Part shown: one piece after another, positions 9,560 through 18,265 of the stretch
How the letters are laid out: the number at the start of each line of letters is the position of its first letter
Numbering within the stretch: position 1 is the stretch's first letter
The notes under the pieces: model-generated
Database searches by the model: none
The model's input: only the letters and a program-made list of their open reading frames with translations
Told to the model about the DNA's origin: nothing
Origin: Rhizobium sp. ICMP 5592
GTDB taxonomy: Bacteria; Pseudomonadota; Alphaproteobacteria; Rhizobiales; Rhizobiaceae
Direction of reading: 5' to 3'
Assembly (NCBI RefSeq): GCF_009498525.1
Contig: NZ_QSNT01000002.1
Location: forward strand, 496,001-560,000
Length of the DNA: 64,000 nt
Translations under genes and position numbers: made by a program

Positions 9560-9591
9560 GAAAGGGGCGGGACGCAAGTTCCGCCCCTTTC
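9560..9591 (+). terminator. terminator of the chvE operon
   Basis: GAAAGGGGCGG and CCGCCCCTTTC form an 11-bp perfect stem 19 bases after the dehydratase stop. The following bases are only moderately T-rich. Confidence 0.75.
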
Positions 9592-9623
9592 ATTACAGTT
9601 TTCCGAAAACGGGGGCAGGCTTC

Positions 9624-10544
9624 ATGCGAGTGACCTATCTAATATTCGGTTTGCTGGGTCTCTTTTGGGGATCGAATTTCATCTATATGAAATGGGCGGC
9701 GGAGCTGATCACCCCTGCACAAATAACTCTTCTGCGGGTGTTTTTTGGGTTCCTGCCGCTGTCCGTCGTGGCTTGGCGAAAAGACGTGATCCATCGGGGT
9801 CAACTGCGGCATCTACGGCATTTTCTTGTCATGGCGGTTTTGGCAACGGCCTTCTACTACTTTGCGATCGCGGAAGGCACCGCGCTGTTGCCCTCCGGAA
9901 TTGCTGGCATTCTCGGCGGATCGATTTCGCTTTTCACCACCATCGCTACCCTCTTGTTCCTTCGCACGGAAAAGCCCAACGCGCTGATGCTGGCCGGGGT
10001 ATTCGTCGGTTTTGCGGCCATTATCCTGATAGCTCGACCTTGGGAGGGGGCAGCCGGAACCATCGACACTAATGGTGTTCTCTGGATGCTAGCCGCTACG
10101 ACCATCCTCGGACTATCGTATGTTTATGTCCGCCGTTTTCTGTCGCCTTACAATCTGCCGCCTCTTGCGCTCGCGACTTGGCAGACCGGGCTTGCATTGT
10201 TGGTGCTCCTGGCGCTGACCGATCGAACGGGAATGACGAATATTCTTCGGGATTGGCATACAGCTGCTGGCGTAGCCATGGGGCTGGGAGTTCTGGGAAC
10301 CGGAATGGCTTTCCTGATCTACTATTACCTGCTGCAAGAGTTAGGCGCGGTTGCGGCTTCGGGTGCGACCTATATTACACCCAACGTTGCTTTGCTGATT
10401 GGCTGGGCCACTGGCGAGAAAGTTGGTATCTTGGAAATAGCTGCAATCATTCTGGTACTCGCCAGCATCGCAATGTTGCAGGTCGGTCGGCAACGCGCCA
10501 TGCGGGGGACGGAGCAAGCAGTTCGTGCAGCGGCCAGACCTTAG
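9624..10544 (+). CDS. EamA (DMT superfamily) transporter
   Basis: A 306-residue hydrophobic protein with about ten membrane helices in two EamA repeats (first half FWGSNFIYMKWAAE, second half YVYVRRFLSPYN). This family exports or exchanges small metabolites; the substrate cannot be read from sequence. It converges on the ABC exporter gene, with the two stop codons overlapping by four bases. Confidence 0.88.
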   Translation: MRVTYLIFGLLGLFWGSNFIYMKWAAELITPAQITLLRVFFGFLPLSVVAWRKDVIHRGQLRHLRHFLVMAVLATAFYYFAIAEGTALLPSGIAGILGGSISLFTTIATLLFLRTEKPNALMLAGVFVGFAAIILIARPWEGAAGTIDTNGVLWMLAATTILGLSYVYVRRFLSPYNLPPLALATWQTGLALLVLLALTDRTGMTNILRDWHTAAGVAMGLGVLGTGMAFLIYYYLLQELGAVAASGATYITPNVALLIGWATGEKVGILEIAAIILVLASIAMLQVGRQRAMRGTEQAVRAAARP

Positions 10545-12394
10545 CTAATTTCTTCAGGGATAAAGCCGCCAGTCTGGCGTTTCCATAGGCGCGCAAACAA
10601 GCCGTCCTGCTCGACCAGTTCGTCCGGCCTGCCTTCTTCCAGGATACGGCCCTGATCGAGCACGACGATCCGGTCCATCATGGCAATGGTCGAAAGGCGA
10701 TGTGCTATGGCAATCACCGTCTTTCCTTCCATCACGAGGTTGAGTTTTTCTTGGATGGCGGCCTCGGATTCGCTGTCGAGGGCGGAGGTTGCCTCGTCGA
10801 GCACGAGGATCGGTGCGTCTTTCAGCAAAACGCGGGCGATCGCTACACGCTGCCGCTGACCACCGGAGAGCTTGATGCCGCGGTCACCGACGAAGGCGTC
10901 ATAGCCCTTACGGCCTTCGCCGTCCGCAAGATCGGTGATGAATACATCGGCTTTTGCCGTCTTCGCCGCCTCTTCGATCTCCTCCTGTGTCGCCTCCGGC
11001 CGGCCGTAGCGGATGTTATCGCCGACCGAACGGTGCAGTAGCGCGACGTCCTGTGCGATGACTCCAATGTTGCGACGAAGGCTTGCCTGCGTAATCTCGC
11101 GGATGTCCTGTCCATCGATGAGGATCGCGCCGTCTCCGATGTCGTAGAAGCGCAGCAGCAGACTCACCAGCGTGGTCTTGCCAGCCCCGGAGAGACCGAC
11201 CAACCCCACTTTCTCGCCGGGCCGAACCGTCAGCGACAGATTATTTATGACAGGCTTCCCGGACTTGTATGCAAAGCGGACATCCTGAAAACGAATTTCG
11301 CCGCTGTTGACCGTGAGGCTCGCCGCGTCAGGCCGATCCGTGATGGTGGGCGGCGTCGTCATCACGGGCATGGCGTCTTTGATCGTCCCAATCGCCTGAA
11401 AGATCTGCTGGCCCATCTGTAGGAAGGTGAAGATCTGCGTTGAGAGCCGCTGGAGGATGTAGACCGCGCCGACGAACTCACCGACCGTGAGGAAACCTTT
11501 GACGAGGCCCGAAAAGCCGATCGACAGCATCACCAGCCAAAGCACAGTATTGAGGAGCACGACAATCAGTTCCGAGGTGCGATAGATGCGCTGTTCCCCG
11601 TGCTGCGTCTGTATGGCCTTTCGGATGATGCGGCGGATGGCGCCGGCTTCGCTGTCTTCGGCGGCGAACTGCTTGATCATCTGCATATTTGTGTAGAGGT
11701 CGGTGATGGCGCCGGCCACCAGGCTGCGTTGCTTGGCGGTGCGGCGCGAACGCTCGGCAAAGATCGGCGCCATCTTGACGGTGAGAGCGACATTGAGCGC
11801 GATCCAGACCACGACCGGCAAGGCGAGCTGCCAGGACAGGCTCGACAGCAGGATCACGGAGCCGACCAGTTGCAGCAGGAAGCGCGGAATGGACTGGAAG
11901 GCGGCAATGATTTGCTGCTGGACGGCAGACGACACCTGCTGCAGGCGCGAGGCGACCTGTCCGGCATAGAGATCGTGGAAAAAGGCGAGATCCTGTCGCT
12001 CCACCGCTTTGTGCCCTTGCCACTGAATGGCGGCCGGCATGCCGATGCCGAGCGTGTGCGAGGTGAGCGTGTTTAGAAGGAACGAGGCAATTGGTATGGC
12101 CGGAAAGATCAGGAGCCCGAGAAAGGTCAGAAGTGGCCATTCGCTGTGCAAGAAGGCGGATGCGCCCTTCTGCGATACGCCATCGACGATGACCGAAAGC
12201 CCCCAGATTGTAGTCAGGTTGATGGCCTCCATCGCCATGGACGACAGCGCGAGCGCGATCAACACGCCACGGAACATCGAGATGAAGTGCAGAAGGACGG
12301 TGACAGGTCCTTTTGAGGGTAGCGGCCGGTATGGAATATCGAGTGGCCGGATCAAATTTTCGAATGGACGGTAGATCGCATCTGAAATCGACAT
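10541..12394 (-). CDS. ABC exporter, fused membrane and ATPase domains
   Basis: A 617-residue half-transporter. The N-terminal six-helix membrane domain (about residues 30-340) is followed by one ATPase with Walker A GLSGAGKTT (about 398), signature LSGGQRQRV and Walker B LVLDEATSALD, ending in the His switch AIAHRLST. It resembles the MsbA/multidrug type and probably works as a homodimer exporting a lipid, drug or peptide. It stands alone on the reverse strand. The 220 bases upstream hold no clear gene except a small degenerate frame. Confidence 0.9.
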   Translation of the reverse strand: MSISDAIYRPFENLIRPLDIPYRPLPSKGPVTVLLHFISMFRGVLIALALSSMAMEAINLTTIWGLSVIVDGVSQKGASAFLHSEWPLLTFLGLLIFPAIPIASFLLNTLTSHTLGIGMPAAIQWQGHKAVERQDLAFFHDLYAGQVASRLQQVSSAVQQQIIAAFQSIPRFLLQLVGSVILLSSLSWQLALPVVVWIALNVALTVKMAPIFAERSRRTAKQRSLVAGAITDLYTNMQMIKQFAAEDSEAGAIRRIIRKAIQTQHGEQRIYRTSELIVVLLNTVLWLVMLSIGFSGLVKGFLTVGEFVGAVYILQRLSTQIFTFLQMGQQIFQAIGTIKDAMPVMTTPPTITDRPDAASLTVNSGEIRFQDVRFAYKSGKPVINNLSLTVRPGEKVGLVGLSGAGKTTLVSLLLRFYDIGDGAILIDGQDIREITQASLRRNIGVIAQDVALLHRSVGDNIRYGRPEATQEEIEEAAKTAKADVFITDLADGEGRKGYDAFVGDRGIKLSGGQRQRVAIARVLLKDAPILVLDEATSALDSESEAAIQEKLNLVMEGKTVIAIAHRLSTIAMMDRIVVLDQGRILEEGRPDELVEQDGLFARLWKRQTGGFIPEEIS

Positions 12395-12463
12395 GGCTCG
12401 CTCGGGCTCTAAATGGAAAGGAGGGCGAGGACTCAGCTAGCAGGAATAGGATCACTTTCCGGC

Positions 12464-12598
12464 TGCAATCTCAATCAGAACGTCCACACTCGCTATCCAG
12501 AAGACCATGGGGGTCATCTCGGCGTCTAGATATCAGGCGATCGTCATCTAGTCGTCTACGGCTATGACGACAAAGGCCATATCGAGGTTTCCCCGTAG
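12464..12598 (+). pseudogene. possible gene remnant between exporter and transglutaminase genes
   Basis: The 220-base gap 12395-12614 has one frame that reads like protein: RYPEDHGGHLGV, then an in-frame TAG at 12527, then GDRHLVVYGYDDKGHIEVSP and a stop at 12596. No start codon or ribosome site is seen. The family is not recognised. It may be the tail of a decayed gene or chance. Confidence 0.25.
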
Positions 12599-12614
12599 GC
12601 TGAACTCGCCCTCA

Positions 12615-13433
12615 TCAGCTCTGGCTTTGGCTCTGCCCCTGGCTTGCCACCGTCACCTTGACCGTGAGGCTTTCGCCCGGTCCGCCGACACGCATGCCGG
12701 AGACGGGGGCGGCGTCACGGTAGCAGAGGCCGGTGGCGATGCGGACGTAGCGCTCGTCTGGACAGACGTCGTTGGCGGGGTCGAAGCCGACCCAGCCGAG
12801 GCCCGGAACATGCGCTTCGGCCCAGGCGTGGGTCGCGGCCTGCTCATTCTTGCCTTCCATCATCAGATAGCCGGAGACGTAGCGTGCCGGGATATTCAGC
12901 GCGCGGGCGCCGGCGATGAAGATATGGGCGTGGTCCTGGCAGACGCCGCTCTTCTTCTCCAGCGCCTGTTCGGCGGTCGTTTCCGTGTCGCTGGTGCCGG
13001 GTTTGTAGTCCACCGTCTGATGGATGGCGCTCATCAGCGCGTGCATCCGGCCGAGTTCATTGTCTCCGGAAACGCCGCGCAGCAGCTCTTTCGTCAGCTT
13101 GCCGGCCTTCGTGCGCGGCGTATCCCGCAGGAAGAGCCAGAGGGGGCCAAAGCCGCTGTGCGGGCCGAGGACGCCGTTCAGGTCCTGCGTTTCGATCTCG
13201 CCGGTGGCGACGATGCGGGTTGAATCCTGCTCGCCGTCGAGCGAGACGAGCGTGACACGGTTGGTGAACTGGTCGTCATATTCGACCTCCGGATGGGCGC
13301 CTTCCACAGTGAGCTTCCAGTTGTGGACGGTTTGGCCGATGCCGGTCAGCGGCGTTAGCCGCAGGCGCTGCAGCGAGAACTGCGACGGTTCGTCGTAGCG
13401 GTATTCCGTGATGTGGCTGATCGTCAGTCTCAT
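12615..13433 (-). CDS. bacterial transglutaminase-like protein
   Basis: A 272-residue cytoplasmic protein with an N-terminal transglutaminase-associated beta domain and a papain-like core. The catalytic triad is readable as Cys165 (KSGVCQDHAH), His202 (ATHAWAEAH) and Asp218 (GFDPANDV). It ends in a short Q/S repeat. It sits last in a three-gene set with alpha-E and ATP-grasp proteins (gaps of 12 and 7 bases). In comparative studies this trio is predicted to build and process an unknown peptide. An Anbu-type proteasome peptidase often accompanies such sets; none is visible here. It may be a hydrolase rather than a cross-linker. Confidence 0.88.
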   Translation of the reverse strand: MRLTISHITEYRYDEPSQFSLQRLRLTPLTGIGQTVHNWKLTVEGAHPEVEYDDQFTNRVTLVSLDGEQDSTRIVATGEIETQDLNGVLGPHSGFGPLWLFLRDTPRTKAGKLTKELLRGVSGDNELGRMHALMSAIHQTVDYKPGTSDTETTAEQALEKKSGVCQDHAHIFIAGARALNIPARYVSGYLMMEGKNEQAATHAWAEAHVPGLGWVGFDPANDVCPDERYVRIATGLCYRDAAPVSGMRVGGPGESLTVKVTVASQGQSQSQS

Positions 13434-13445
13434 ATTGTCATCCGC

Positions 13446-14387
13446 TTACTGATAAAACCGGTAGCCGTCGGAGATTTCCGCGCCGAGCTTGTTGTTGCGC
13501 GAAACGAAATCCTCCAGGAATTCGTGCAGACCCTGGTCCATGATGTTCTTGATGGTCAGCTTCTGCAGCATCTCGCATGTGGCGTCGGCGGTATCGTGCG
13601 CCGGTAGCCGCTTGTTGTGCTCCAGCGCCAGATAGCTGATATTGCTGACGATCTTGTCGTAGCAATAGGCGAGCGAGCGCGGCATCTGGCTGTTGAGGAT
13701 CAGGAAGTCGGCGATGTTGGCCGGCTTGTATTCCGGATCGTAGGCCCATTTGTAGGCGCGGTGGGCGGAGACCGAACGCAGGATCGATTCCCACTGCGCG
13801 TTGTCGAGCGAGGAGCCGACATGCGAGACCGAGGGCAGCAGGACGTAATATTTAACATCCAGGATCCGGGCGGTATTGTCGGCGCGTTCGATGAAGGTGC
13901 CGATGCGAGCGAAGTTGTAGAGCTCGTTGCGCAGCATGGAGCCGTGGAAGGCGCCGCGGATCAATCCGGCGCGGCGCTTGATGACGTCGATCGTCTCCGG
14001 CAGTTCGGCGGTCTTCAGGCGTTTGCCGAGCAATGTCTTCAGTTCGATCCAGCACTCATTGGTCGCTTCCCAGGTGTCGCGGGTGAGCGCCGTGCGAACC
14101 ATGCGGGCATTGTTGCGGCCATATTCGATACAGGACATCACGCTCGACGGATTGGAGAGATCGCGCATCAGATAGTCGATCGCGTCGGCACCCGTCAGCT
14201 TGCCGTGCACTTCGTTATAGGCTTCGCGGACGCCGGCGCTTTGCAGCACGCCGTCCCAATCGTCTTCCACCGCCCCGCTGCGCGTCAGCGACATGCGCTG
14301 ACCGGCATCGACAAGGCGGGCTATGTTTTCGGCGCGCTCGATGTAACGGAACATCCAGTAGAGGCCATTCGCGGTTCTTCCAAGCAT
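13446..14387 (-). CDS. alpha-E domain protein (DUF403)
   Basis: A 313-residue, mainly helical protein starting LGRTANGLYWMFRYIERAEN, the hallmark N-terminus of alpha-E proteins. No enzymatic residues are known for the family. It is always found beside circularly permuted ATP-grasp ligases, as here (7-base gap), and is presumed to be a scaffold or partner for peptide-bond formation. Length is normal. Confidence 0.9.
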   Translation of the reverse strand: MLGRTANGLYWMFRYIERAENIARLVDAGQRMSLTRSGAVEDDWDGVLQSAGVREAYNEVHGKLTGADAIDYLMRDLSNPSSVMSCIEYGRNNARMVRTALTRDTWEATNECWIELKTLLGKRLKTAELPETIDVIKRRAGLIRGAFHGSMLRNELYNFARIGTFIERADNTARILDVKYYVLLPSVSHVGSSLDNAQWESILRSVSAHRAYKWAYDPEYKPANIADFLILNSQMPRSLAYCYDKIVSNISYLALEHNKRLPAHDTADATCEMLQKLTIKNIMDQGLHEFLEDFVSRNNKLGAEISDGYRFYQ

Positions 14388-14394
14388 GTCCGTT

Positions 14395-15819
14395 TCAGTC
14401 CTCCAGAACCCAGGTATCTTTGGTGCCGCCGCCCTGGCTGGAATTGACCACCAGCGAGCCTTCCTTCAGGGCCACGCGGGTCAGGCCGCCGGGAATGATC
14501 CGCACCTTGTCGGACACCAGCACATAGGGGCGCAGATCGACGTGGCGGGGTGCGATGCCCTTGTTGACGAGGATCGGCACGGTCGACAGCGATAGGGTCG
14601 GCTGCGCGATGTAGTTGTTCGGCCTGCTCTTCAGCTTCTCTGCGAATTCCGCCCGTTCCTTTTTCGAGGCCGTCGGTCCCACAAGCATGCCGTAGCCGCC
14701 GGAGCCGTGCACTTCCTTGACGACGAGGTCGGCCAGGTTGTCGAGCACATATTGCAGGCTGTCGGGCTCGGAACAGCGCCAGGTCGGCACGTTCTCGAGG
14801 ATCGGCTTGCGGCCGGTATAGAATTCGACGATCTCCGGCATGTAGGAATAGATCGCCTTGTCGTCGGAAATACCGGTGCCGGGCGCGTTGGCGATGGTGA
14901 TGTGGCCGGCGCGGTAGACATCCATGATGCCGGGAATGCCGAGCGCCGAATCCGAGCGGAAGGTGAGGGGGTCGAGGAAATCGTCGTCGACGCGGCGGTA
15001 GAGCACGTCGATCGCCTCATAGCCGCGCGTGGTACGCATCTTCACCTTGCCGTCGATGACGCGCAGGTCCGAGCCTTCCACCAGTTCCACGCCCATCATG
15101 TCGGCGAGGAAAGAGTGTTCGTAATAGGCGGAATTATAGATGCCGGGCGTCAGCACCGCGACGCGCGGCTTGCCGGTACAGCCGGGAGGAGCGAGCGAGG
15201 CGAGGCTCTGGCGCAGCTGCAACGGATAGTCCTCGACGCGCTGCACCTTGTTCTGGTGGAACAGCTCCGGGAACATCTGCATCATGGTTTCCCGGTTTTC
15301 CAGCATGTAGCTGACGCCGGAGGGCGTGCGGGCATTGTCCTCCAGCACGTAGAATTCGTCCTCGCCGGTACGCACGATGTCGGTGCCGACGATGTGGGTA
15401 TAGACGCCGCCGGGCGGGCGGAAGCCGATCATTTCCGGCAGGAAGGCGTCGTTCCTCTCGATCAGCTCGCGCGGGATGCGGCCGGCGCGGATGATTTCCT
15501 GCTTGTGGTAGATGTCGTGGAGGAAGGCGTTGAGAGCGATGACCCGCTGTTCGATGCCCTGGGCGAGCTTGCGCCATTCACGGCCGGAAATGATGCGCGG
15601 AATGATGTCGAAGGGGATGAGCTTTTCGGAGGAATCTGCGTGTCCGTAGACCGCAAAGGTGATGCCCGTCTTTCGGAAGATGTTTTCCGCGTCGCGGGAT
15701 TTGGCAATGAGATGGCCTCTGTCCTGGCCGGAGTACCATTCGAAATATTTTTCGTAAGGCGCGCGCGGACTTTCATCCGCAGTAATCATTTCGTCAAATG
15801 CCAAAGGTGCGGTCCCCAT
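14395..15819 (-). CDS. circularly permuted ATP-grasp ligase-like protein
   Basis: A 474-residue protein of the DUF404/DUF407 circularly permuted ATP-grasp family, predicted to form amide bonds using ATP. Conserved stretches include NDAFLPEMIGF, LEDNARTPSGVSYM and VVKEVHGSGGYGMLVGP. The frame is open to 16017, but the ATG at 15819 is preferred: upstream codons do not look like the family, length then matches it (about 470), and GGA lies eight bases before. It is first of the three-gene set with alpha-E and transglutaminase genes. The substrate is unknown. Confidence 0.9.
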   Translation of the reverse strand: MGTAPLAFDEMITADESPRAPYEKYFEWYSGQDRGHLIAKSRDAENIFRKTGITFAVYGHADSSEKLIPFDIIPRIISGREWRKLAQGIEQRVIALNAFLHDIYHKQEIIRAGRIPRELIERNDAFLPEMIGFRPPGGVYTHIVGTDIVRTGEDEFYVLEDNARTPSGVSYMLENRETMMQMFPELFHQNKVQRVEDYPLQLRQSLASLAPPGCTGKPRVAVLTPGIYNSAYYEHSFLADMMGVELVEGSDLRVIDGKVKMRTTRGYEAIDVLYRRVDDDFLDPLTFRSDSALGIPGIMDVYRAGHITIANAPGTGISDDKAIYSYMPEIVEFYTGRKPILENVPTWRCSEPDSLQYVLDNLADLVVKEVHGSGGYGMLVGPTASKKERAEFAEKLKSRPNNYIAQPTLSLSTVPILVNKGIAPRHVDLRPYVLVSDKVRIIPGGLTRVALKEGSLVVNSSQGGGTKDTWVLED

Positions 15820-16204
15820 TTTTTTCCATTTGAGTACAACAGTTTTGACAATGCAAGAAGTATGCGCGTTTGCGTGCACGAATTTCGAAACCACCAAAAA
15901 TGCCGGATTTGCAGGCATTCTGGATTGCCATGGAGGAGCGTGGCCGACGATTGCCTCTAAATCGCGATCAAAATTTGAGCATTTGCTTATTCCGTTGTCC
16001 GGGCGCCGGAACTGCACGCCGAATCTCCTCGAGCCGGACTGGCGAGAGCTGACATGAAGGAAAATTGATCCTTGTGTTCAGCGGATCGATTTTGACGCTT
16101 TGCATGCCTTCGGCTATCAGCGGGTTGCCCGCTTGGGTGCGTGACGTTCCGGCCTCAATTCTGACGCCGGCTCCGGCGTGCGACATCAATGTCAGTCCGA
16201 ACCC
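15820..16204. other. 385-base divergent intergenic region
   Basis: This gap separates the ATP-grasp operon (reverse) from an EamA gene (forward). No convincing gene was found. It holds an 11-bp imperfect inverted repeat (listed separately) and must contain both promoters. The forward gene has no good ribosome site, so its start is uncertain. Confidence 0.5.
16061..16093. promoter_or_regulatory. 33-bp operator-like inverted repeat
   Basis: AAAATTGATCC (16061-16071) and GGATCGATTTT (16083-16093) are inverted copies with one mismatch and an 11-base spacer, so the half-site centres are 22 bases apart (two helical turns). It lies 111 bases before the EamA start. The binding protein is unknown. 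Confidence 0.45.
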
Positions 16205-17098
16205 ATGTCCCTTGATAGATTCGCGCCGGCCATCTTCGTCTTTCTATGGTCCACGGGCTGGATCGTCGCGAAATATGCGACGATGCATTCGGGACCGTTC
16301 ACCTTCCTGATAATCCGCTACAGCCTGTCGGCGCTCGCTTTTGTCCTGTTCTGCGCGATTAGCGGCGCGAAATGGCCGCGCGATTGGTCGAGCGTCTTTC
16401 GCGCCATTTATTCCGGCATGTTTCTGCACGGGATCTATCTCTGCTGTCTCTGGTGGGCGATCTCCAAAGGCGTGCCCGCGGGGATCGCGGGCATTATCGC
16501 AGCCCTGCAGCCGCTGATGACGGCGATGGCCGCGCCCTATCTGGTCGGCGAGCGGCTGCAGCCGGTGCAGCGTCTTGGCCTGCTGCTCGGTTTCGTCGGC
16601 ATCGCGATTGCGATTTCGCCGAAGCTCCTGGGGTCGGATACGGCCAGCCTCTGGCAATCGGCGATTCCGCTCGGCGTCAATCTGTTGGCAATGGTGTCGG
16701 TGACCTACGGCACGCTCTATCAGAAGCGCCATCTGCAGACCGGCGATCTCAGGACGATCGCGACGCTGCAATATGTCGGCGCGCTGATCGTCACCGTGCC
16801 GCTGGCGCTGATGTTCGAGGATCTGCATTTCGACGGCACCCACGAGGCGATCCTTGCCGTCATCTGGTCGGTCTTCGGCCTGTCGATGGGCGCGGTCGGC
16901 CTATTGCTCTATCTGATCCGGCGAGGACAGGTGTCGCGCGCGGCCTCGCTGATCTACCTGATGCCGCCCGCCGTTGCCATCGAAGCGGCGATTGCCTTTG
17001 GCGAGCCGCTGACCCTGCCGATCATCATCGGCACTCTGATCGTTGTGACTGGCGTCTATCTGACCAACCGGCGCACGGCGGATGTGGTGCCGGAATAG
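16205..17098 (+). CDS. EamA (DMT superfamily) transporter
   Basis: A 297-residue membrane protein with about ten helices beginning FAPAIFVFLWSTGWIVAKY, typical of EamA exporters in proteobacteria. Two in-frame ATGs (16178 and 16205) are possible. 16205 gives the usual short N-terminus before helix 1, but neither has a clear ribosome site. The substrate is unknown. It converges with another EamA gene 21 bases downstream on the other strand. Confidence 0.85.
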   Translation: MSLDRFAPAIFVFLWSTGWIVAKYATMHSGPFTFLIIRYSLSALAFVLFCAISGAKWPRDWSSVFRAIYSGMFLHGIYLCCLWWAISKGVPAGIAGIIAALQPLMTAMAAPYLVGERLQPVQRLGLLLGFVGIAIAISPKLLGSDTASLWQSAIPLGVNLLAMVSVTYGTLYQKRHLQTGDLRTIATLQYVGALIVTVPLALMFEDLHFDGTHEAILAVIWSVFGLSMGAVGLLLYLIRRGQVSRAASLIYLMPPAVAIEAAIAFGEPLTLPIIIGTLIVVTGVYLTNRRTADVVPE

Positions 17099-17119
17099 GG
17101 CACCCGCCCAAGGCTGTTC

Positions 17120-18004
17120 TCACGCTCTGCGCCGGAAAAGCCTGCCATCCATGATGAGCAGGCTGGAAACGATCAAAGCCAATCCGGCGAATTCGTAGAG
17201 CTCAAGCCTTTCTCCCAGAAAGGCAGTGCCCAGAATGATCGCACTGGCGGGCACCAGCAGCGTAACGAGGGACGCGTTTGTCGCCCCGGCCGAGGCGATG
17301 ATGTTGAAATAGAGGATGAAGGCGAATGCCGTCGTGAAGACTGCGAGAAAACCGACCGCCATCCAGATGGAAATGCTCGACGTGACGATGCTCTCGGGGC
17401 TGTAGAGAACGAAGACGATCGGCGCCATCAGGATGGTGGAAGCAGTGAGCTGGCCGGTTGCGACGACTGATGGTTTGATATCCCTGAAGCGCTTGGCATA
17501 GACCGCGGCAAAGGCATAGGAAATCGCCGCTCCGATGACCGCCAGCTTCGCCCATGTCGGGCCGTCGGTCTGGAATAGAAGACCCGGGCCGATCATGATC
17601 GCCGCTCCCGCGATCCCGAGCCCAACGCCGATGAGCTTGGTCGTCGAAAGCTTCTCATCCGCCGTCAGCAAATTTGCCACCAGGATCGTCCAGAGCGGCG
17701 TCGTCGCGTAAAGCACGGAGGCGAGGCCCGCGCCGATTTTCGTTTGTCCGGTGAAGATCAGCGAGAAAGGAATGACATTGTTGAGCAAGGCGAGGCACAG
17801 GAATGAGCCCGGTCTTGCCAAGGCAGGTGCGAAGGAAATACCGCGCAACCGCAGCCACAGATGCAGGACAAGCGCTGCGATCGCTACGCGGTAGAGGACA
17901 AGCGCCAAGGACGGAATGTCGGCCACGGCGATGCGGGCAAAGAAGAATGAGCCACCCCAAAGACCGCCGAGAAGCAAGAGTTGCCCCCAGTCGCTTGCCG
18001 ACAT
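17120..18004 (-). CDS. EamA (DMT superfamily) transporter
   Basis: A 294-residue ten-helix transporter (LLLLGGLWGGSFFFAR near the start, EamA repeats, basic C-terminus RLFRRRA). The open frame starts with a TTG at 18031; the ATG at 18004 (MSASDWGQ) fits the family better. A perfect 12-bp palindrome lies 35 bases upstream. It belongs to a different subgroup from the two other EamA proteins in this window. The substrate is unknown. Confidence 0.85.
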   Translation of the reverse strand: MSASDWGQLLLLGGLWGGSFFFARIAVADIPSLALVLYRVAIAALVLHLWLRLRGISFAPALARPGSFLCLALLNNVIPFSLIFTGQTKIGAGLASVLYATTPLWTILVANLLTADEKLSTTKLIGVGLGIAGAAIMIGPGLLFQTDGPTWAKLAVIGAAISYAFAAVYAKRFRDIKPSVVATGQLTASTILMAPIVFVLYSPESIVTSSISIWMAVGFLAVFTTAFAFILYFNIIASAGATNASLVTLLVPASAIILGTAFLGERLELYEFAGLALIVSSLLIMDGRLFRRRA

Positions 18005-18039
18005 CGACCGTGTCAATGCTGTCGCGCGCAATGCTTTGC

Positions 18040-18051
18040 CCCAATATTGGG
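18040..18051. promoter_or_regulatory. palindrome CCCAATATTGGG
   Basis: A perfect 12-bp palindrome 35 bases upstream of the reverse-strand EamA start. Its position suits a repressor site or promoter element. The binding protein is unknown. Confidence 0.3.
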
Positions 18052-18222
18052 AATTTTGCGAATGTATCGACAGTCTATCCGCGCGGAGCCGGATTTAGGC
18101 GGAATAACCATTCAAATGTTCCCGGCTGATCGGAATGAGATTTTCGAGAAATCTCTACGGCTTCGAAATTGTTGCCGTGGCTGTCCGATGTCGGAGCTCC
18201 GCAGTTTCAGACAGCAATAAAA

Positions 18223-18244
18223 AAGGGGGCCGATCGGCCCCCTT
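18223..18244 (-). terminator. rhlE terminator
   Basis: A perfect 22-bp palindrome (AAGGGGGCC, GATC, GGCCCCCTT). On the reverse strand it runs into TTTTTT, a textbook intrinsic terminator 21 bases after the rhlE stop. Confidence 0.85.
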
Positions 18245-18265
18245 CGTCATTCAATCAAGCTTGAA

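Noticed and set aside
13617..15960. Forward frames of 276 and 417 codons across the alpha-E and ATP-grasp genes
   Set aside because: Both are antisense to a recognised, tightly packed operon and lack motifs.
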